Assembly: GCA_038146925.1 (NCBI GenBank)
Contig: JAYQSP010000009.1
Coordinates: forward strand, 1 to 64,000
Source: UBA830 sp038146925
GTDB lineage: Bacteria; Pseudomonadota; Alphaproteobacteria; MPNO01; UBA830
Length of the DNA stretch: 64,000 nucleotides
Direction of reading: 5' to 3'
This document shows positions 60,634 through 64,000 of this stretch, one piece after another. A program made the translations under genes and the position numbers. Under the pieces are notes generated by a model. It was not told the origin of the DNA, made no database searches, and saw only the letters and a list, made by a program, of their open reading frames with translations. The stretch's first letter is position 1. Each line of letters begins with the position of its first letter.

Positions 60634-61823
60634 CAGGCGTCCACCTTCGCCTCGTTGTGGCCGTACAGCCAGTTGAGATTGTCGTAGTAGTCCTCGGCCG
60701 TCATGCCGCCCATGATCTCGTTCCGCAGCCGGCGGTGCACGCCGTCGACGTGGAACCAGTTGTCGCTCAGCTGGCGCGATCCGATCTGGATGCGCGCGGT
60801 GCGCACGACGCGACGTTCCTGATACCCTAGCAACGCCGCATCCAGGTTGTCCGGATTGGCGCCGATCAGCTTCGACAGGCAGACGCCGTCCTCCAGCGCC
60901 ATGCAGGCGCCCTGCGCGTAATACTGCAGGGTCGGATGGGCGGCGTCCCCCAGCAGGACCGCCCGTCCGTCGACCCAGTTTTCGACCGGTTCCCGGTCGC
61001 ACAGCACCCACACCTTCCAGTGCTCGCTGAGATCGATCAGGCGACGCGGGGTTTCGTGGATATGATTGAAGTTTTCATGCACTTCATCCTTGGTCATCGG
61101 CTTGCCGGCAACCACTTCCTGCGCGCCGTTGTCCTTGGTGACCACCAGATTGAACACCTTCCAGCCGGACAGCGGATAGTGAACCAGATGGCATTTCGGC
61201 CCCATCCACAGCGTTGCCGCATTCCAGCGCAGATCGTCAGGCATGGATTCGACCGGGATCACGGCCCGATACGTCGAATGGCCGGAGGTTCGTGGTGCGC
61301 CGTCTCCCACCAGCTTTGCACGTACCGCGGAATGGAGACCGTCTGCGCCGACCAGCAACGTACCGCTCACATCCTCGCCGTTCGACAGATGGGCGGTGAC
61401 ACTGGCACCGTCCTGATCGTATCCGGTGACTTCGCTATTAACGCGCAGTTCCACAAGATCGTGTTCCTCGCAGGCCTTGACCAGTTCCTTGTGAAGATCC
61501 GCCCGGTGCACCACGGCATAAGGATTGCCGAACCGTTCGCGAAACGCCTCGTCCAGCGGGACGTGATTGATCTCCTCGGCTGTCATCGCATCCATGAAAC
61601 GAAGCCGTTCGACGTAAACCGCCTGTTCGCGCGCACCCTTGCCTACGCCGAGATAATCGAACGCATGGAAGGCGTTCGGGCCAAGCTGAATACCGGCGCC
61701 GATCTCGCCGAGCTCTGGCGCTTTTTCCAGCACGACGGCACGTTTTCCATTCTGCGCCAGACCCAGCGCGACAGCCAACCCGCCAAGCCCGCCGCCAGCG
61801 ACCACAACCCGATCTTCCGTCAT
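60633..61823 (-). CDS. FAD-dependent monooxygenase, 3-hydroxybenzoate 6-hydroxylase-like
   Basis: A 396-residue group A flavoprotein hydroxylase. FAD motifs are GGGLGGLAVALGLAQNG (near 8), the DG motif LLVGADGLHSAVR, and the GD motif GDAAHPTLQYYAQGACMALED. The last segment is close to 3-hydroxybenzoate 6-hydroxylases, which make gentisate. ATG 61823 with GGAGG five bases upstream is chosen over an ATG 12 bases earlier. Gentisate dioxygenase is not adjacent, so the product fate is open. It heads the marR operon. Confidence 0.85.
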   Translation of the reverse strand: MTEDRVVVAGGGLGGLAVALGLAQNGKRAVVLEKAPELGEIGAGIQLGPNAFHAFDYLGVGKGAREQAVYVERLRFMDAMTAEEINHVPLDEAFRERFGNPYAVVHRADLHKELVKACEEHDLVELRVNSEVTGYDQDGASVTAHLSNGEDVSGTLLVGADGLHSAVRAKLVGDGAPRTSGHSTYRAVIPVESMPDDLRWNAATLWMGPKCHLVHYPLSGWKVFNLVVTKDNGAQEVVAGKPMTKDEVHENFNHIHETPRRLIDLSEHWKVWVLCDREPVENWVDGRAVLLGDAAHPTLQYYAQGACMALEDGVCLSKLIGANPDNLDAALLGYQERRVVRTARIQIGSRQLSDNWFHVDGVHRRLRNEIMGGMTAEDYYDNLNWLYGHNEAKVDA

Positions 61824-61855
61824 GAAATCCTCCATCCAAAAAATATTTATTCAGT

Positions 61856-61887
61856 ATTATGCGCTTAGTGCTGACTAATTCAAGCGC
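61856..61887 (-). promoter_or_regulatory. Promoter with overlapping palindromic MarR-type operator
   Basis: On the minus strand, TTGAAT (plus 61878-61883) and CATAAT (plus 61856-61861) form a sigma-70-like promoter with a 16-base spacer. Overlapping it are GCGCTT (61861-61866) and AAGCGC (61882-61887), 6-bp inverted arms, and inside them TTAGT (61865-61869) and ACTAA (61874-61878). A dimeric repressor here would block the polymerase. The MarR protein encoded at the end of the operon is the natural candidate. Confidence 0.75.
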
Positions 61888-61919
61888 GGATATCCCTCCT
61901 GCCGGAAAATCATGAAAGA

Positions 61920-62741
61920 TCAGACCGGTTTGACCGTCAGCGCGAGTACGCTGGTGAACGCGCCGTCCGCCATACCTTGTGCGAGATTGCGGGATCGTTC
62001 GGGAAAATCCGCGCCGGCGATCAGACTTACTCCCAGTTTACCGCGCCGGGCCTGCTGGTTCGGGTTCTGAAAAATGTTTACCGCTTCTTCGGTGGTGTCG
62101 CGCCATTCAACGATGCAAAATCCGGCGCTTTCCATCGCCGTCCGCATTTCGTCTTCCGTCGCCACGTAACTGATCGACGGCTCACGCGCCCATGGCAACG
62201 GCCAGGCCGGTTCTCCTCCAAGTCCGACGACCACATCAGACGTCACGAACCGCCCGCCGGGTCTGAGAACACGCGCGATCTCGGCATAGAAATCCGTCTT
62301 TTCGGCGACGTTCATGGAGACATTCTGGCTCCACCCGATATCGAACAGACCGTCACCGAAGGGCAGATCGAGGGCGTTGGCCCGCTCGAAGCGCGCCCGG
62401 TCGAACAAACCGCAGCGTTCGGTCAGCATATTTGCTACGTCGATATAGTCCGGCGTCAGGTCGATGCCGGTAACCTCGCAGTCGAATTCGGCCGCCAGGT
62501 ACCGTGCGGGACCGCCGACCCCGCAACCGATATCGATCACCTTTTCGCCCGGTTCCGGCGCAGCAAGTGCTGCCTGATCCCGCGTCGCCGGGAAGCCGCG
62601 CGTGTGAAACTGGTCGAACGACGTCAGCCGGTCCCAGCTCAGCGCATCGATATCCATGCCCTCCCCGGTCAGCGCAGACAGCACCCGGTCGGCCATGCCG
62701 GAACCGCTGTAATGCGCGGCGATCCTGTTTCCTTCGCTCAT
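61920..62741 (-). CDS. Class I SAM-dependent methyltransferase, sterol/UbiE-like
   Basis: A 273-residue methyltransferase. Motif I is KVIDIGCGVGGPARYLA, with the acidic end of beta-2 as VTGIDLTPDYIDVA and WSQNVSMNV for motif IV. It resembles methyltransferases acting on sarcosine, phosphoethanolamine or small lipids. Its ATG overlaps the stop of a decayed acyl-CoA synthetase gene (ATGA), so it was once part of that operon. Substrate unknown. Confidence 0.83.
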   Translation of the reverse strand: MSEGNRIAAHYSGSGMADRVLSALTGEGMDIDALSWDRLTSFDQFHTRGFPATRDQAALAAPEPGEKVIDIGCGVGGPARYLAAEFDCEVTGIDLTPDYIDVANMLTERCGLFDRARFERANALDLPFGDGLFDIGWSQNVSMNVAEKTDFYAEIARVLRPGGRFVTSDVVVGLGGEPAWPLPWAREPSISYVATEDEMRTAMESAGFCIVEWRDTTEEAVNIFQNPNQQARRGKLGVSLIAGADFPERSRNLAQGMADGAFTSVLALTVKPV

Positions 62742-62911
62742 TTCCGCTCCCTTATTTCCGATCTGAGTATTTTTCCATTAATGGTTTTCGGCAATTCACG
62801 TTCAAACGAGATCACCCTCGGATACATATAGGTTGCGGCGTTGGTCTTCACGTAATCCTGCAGCTCGCCGACCAGCGCATCGTCTCCATCTCGGCCGGCC
62901 GCGGTCACGAT
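62738..62911 (-). pseudogene. C-terminal remnant of an acyl-CoA synthetase
   Basis: The minus-strand frame ending at TGA 62738-62740 translates to IVTAAGRDGDDALVGELQDY, then VKTNAATYMYPRVISFEREL, PKTINGKILRSEIRERK. This is the last ~58 residues of a medium-chain acyl-CoA synthetase, including the catalytic Lys in KTINGK. It begins after an in-frame TAG at 62912-62914, and the remaining ~450 codons are absent. The fragment overlaps the methyltransferase start. I see no start codon with a ribosome-binding site, so it is likely dead coding sequence that still supplies the upstream end of the operon. Confidence 0.85.
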
Positions 62912-63108
62912 CTAAGCCTTGACGACGTGTCCGCGTCTGCCCGACGGGTCCGGCGCCGGCACGCAGGCGCATTCCTGTCCCTCCGGTTTTCTGTTAATCG
63001 TTGGCAACATGTTTGTCGCACCCAGAATGGTCGTGGACAATACCCGCCCCTTGTCCGTCGCCGACGAAGCATGCACGATGCCGCCACACAAAACCAGGAG
63101 AACACAAA

Positions 63109-63405
63109 ATGACCGTACAGCATATCGTGATGCTCGAATTCAACGACGGCGTGGACGAAGACACGCGGATGAATTCGCTGAAGGCGGTGGAAGGCCTGAA
63201 AGACAAGATCGACGGGATCAAGAAGATCGAATCCGGCAAGGATTTTTCCGGCCGCGCCGGAGACTTCACGCATGCAGTTATTGTCACCATGCGCGACAAG
63301 GACGTGCTGTCGGCTTACGGCCCTCACCCGGCGCACAAGGAGGTGCAGGGGCTTCTCGGCCCGGTGGTCAAAACCCTTTGGGTGATCGATTTCGAACCGT
63401 CCTGA
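63109..63405 (+). CDS. Dabb-family (stress-responsive A/B barrel) protein
   Basis: A 98-residue protein: MTVQHIVMLEFNDGVDED, then LKDKIDGIKKIESGKDFS, FTHAVIVTMRDKDVLSAY, HPAHKEVQGLLGPVV. This is the Dabb pattern of small dimeric barrels with GKDxS and HP near the ends. ATG 63109 follows CCAGGAG. The family is linked to stress and to some aromatic or polyketide steps. It precedes an MFS gene on the same strand by 33 bases. Confidence 0.9.
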   Translation: MTVQHIVMLEFNDGVDEDTRMNSLKAVEGLKDKIDGIKKIESGKDFSGRAGDFTHAVIVTMRDKDVLSAYGPHPAHKEVQGLLGPVVKTLWVIDFEPS

Positions 63406-63438
63406 CGGCGCCCGCGATATGAACAACACGACCGGCGA

Positions 63439-64000
63439 ATGACCGCCGCCCCAGATACCCGGTCCTACGCTGCCCTTCGGTATCCGGCATCGCGCATTTA
63501 TCTGCTGGGTGCGGCGCTGGCGATGATGGCCGACAGCATCGAGCACGTGATCAGCTACTGGATCATCTTCGAAAAGTTCCAGTCGCCGTCGCTGGCAGGG
63601 TTCGCGGTGATCGCCCACTGGGTGCCGTTTCTTCTGTGCTCCATCTGGGCGGGCGCGTTGGCCGACCGCTACGATCCGCGCCGCATTATCCAGGCGGGGA
63701 TGGCCCTGTTCATGCTGGTGTCGCTGGGCTGGGGAATCCTGTTCGCCACCGACAGCCTGGAGAAGTGGCATGCGGTGATCCTGCTGATTGTCCACGGTCT
63801 GGCCGGCGTGTTATGGGCGCCGGCGGGCCAGGTGCTCGTGCACGACGTGGTCGGCGGCCGCCAGTTGCAAAGCGCCATCCGCCTGCTGGCGACGTCGCGC
63901 ACGCTGGGACTGCTGCTCGGACCGGCCGCAGGCGGCGCCTTGCTGCTGATCGTCGGTCCGACCTGGGGCATATTCATCAACGTGCTGATTTATCTGCCGC
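63439..64000 (+). CDS. MFS transporter, partial at right edge
   Basis: From ATG 63439 the first 187 residues of an MFS protein are seen: helix 1 RIYLLGAALAMMADSIEH, the loop WAGALADRYDPRRIIQAG after helix 2, and GLAGVLWAPAGQVLVHDVVGGRQLQSAIRLLATSRTLGLLLGP spanning helices 4-5. It resembles the enterobactin-exporter-like (EntS/MFS_3) group. It continues beyond the window. Confidence 0.88.
   Translation, partial: MTAAPDTRSYAALRYPASRIYLLGAALAMMADSIEHVISYWIIFEKFQSPSLAGFAVIAHWVPFLLCSIWAGALADRYDPRRIIQAGMALFMLVSLGWGILFATDSLEKWHAVILLIVHGLAGVLWAPAGQVLVHDVVGGRQLQSAIRLLATSRTLGLLLGPAAGGALLLIVGPTWGIFINVLIYLP

Overview
The window is high-GC, densely coded chromosomal DNA from an alphaproteobacterium, most likely a Rhodospirillales-like environmental heterotroph. 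The support is hopanoid genes (hpnD, shc, hpnG, hpnM), TRAP, TctC and TauT/SsuABC-type uptake systems, CO-dehydrogenase-like molybdoenzymes, two PEP-CTERM-type surface proteins and alphaproteobacterial palindromic repeats. I see no rRNA, tRNA, CRISPR array, insertion sequence or prophage.

Layout. (1) 1-5327, minus strand: a catabolic operon (small HTH-like protein, SsuABC-type ABC transporter, Rieske oxygenase, SDR dehydrogenase, cupin) behind two tandem 16-bp palindromes at 5370-5405. (2) 5500-16379: hopanoid genes hpnD, shc, hpnG and hpnM, mixed with a PEP-CTERM protein, an MFS carrier, a TauD-type dioxygenase with a rhodanese, a BON-domain protein and a nucleotidyltransferase. (3) 15729-19967: hpnM, a TlpA-like thioredoxin and a PEP mutase-nucleotidyltransferase fusion are packed head to tail, followed by phosphonopyruvate decarboxylase. 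With phnW at 26160 the route from PEP to 2-aminoethylphosphonate is complete. (4) 20148-31801: a GST, a phthalate-decarboxylase-like protein, an acyl-CoA ligase, an MCP-tip/globin gene broken by a C7 tract, phnW with an MFS carrier, a methyltransferase/MTHFR/MetE-like one-carbon cluster, and a PEP-CTERM gene behind a near-consensus sigma-54 promoter. (5) 31798-38757: hydrolases, a luciferase-like oxidoreductase, a four-domain rhodanese, RidA, dienelactone hydrolase and a DMT carrier. (6) 39144-46870: an orphan TctC-like binding protein, an MFS carrier, and a complete TRAP transporter (dctPQM) followed by an orphan molybdoenzyme large subunit. (7) 46947-64000: a DUF3095 gene with an in-frame UGA, a CoA-transferase, a chimeric CoxL/hydrolase gene, a PhyH dioxygenase, a PCuAC-like protein without its metal ligands, a polysaccharide deacetylase, a full CoxMSL-type set, a sulfite-exporter-type permease, and a MarR-controlled 3-hydroxybenzoate 6-hydroxylase-like gene next to an acyl-CoA synthetase remnant.

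Working together. Most modules pair an uptake system with an oxygenase, dehydrogenase or hydrolase and look like catabolism of aromatic or small organic acids. The hopanoid and phosphonate genes concern the cell envelope, and their tight coupling at hpnM-tlpA-aepX is the most suggestive arrangement here. Several genes are broken or chimeric (24379, 36606, 47526, 51620-51695, 62738), so the region is either losing genes or contains a few base-call errors. The homopolymer frameshift at 24379 and the single-base nonsense at 47526 are the ones to resequence first.
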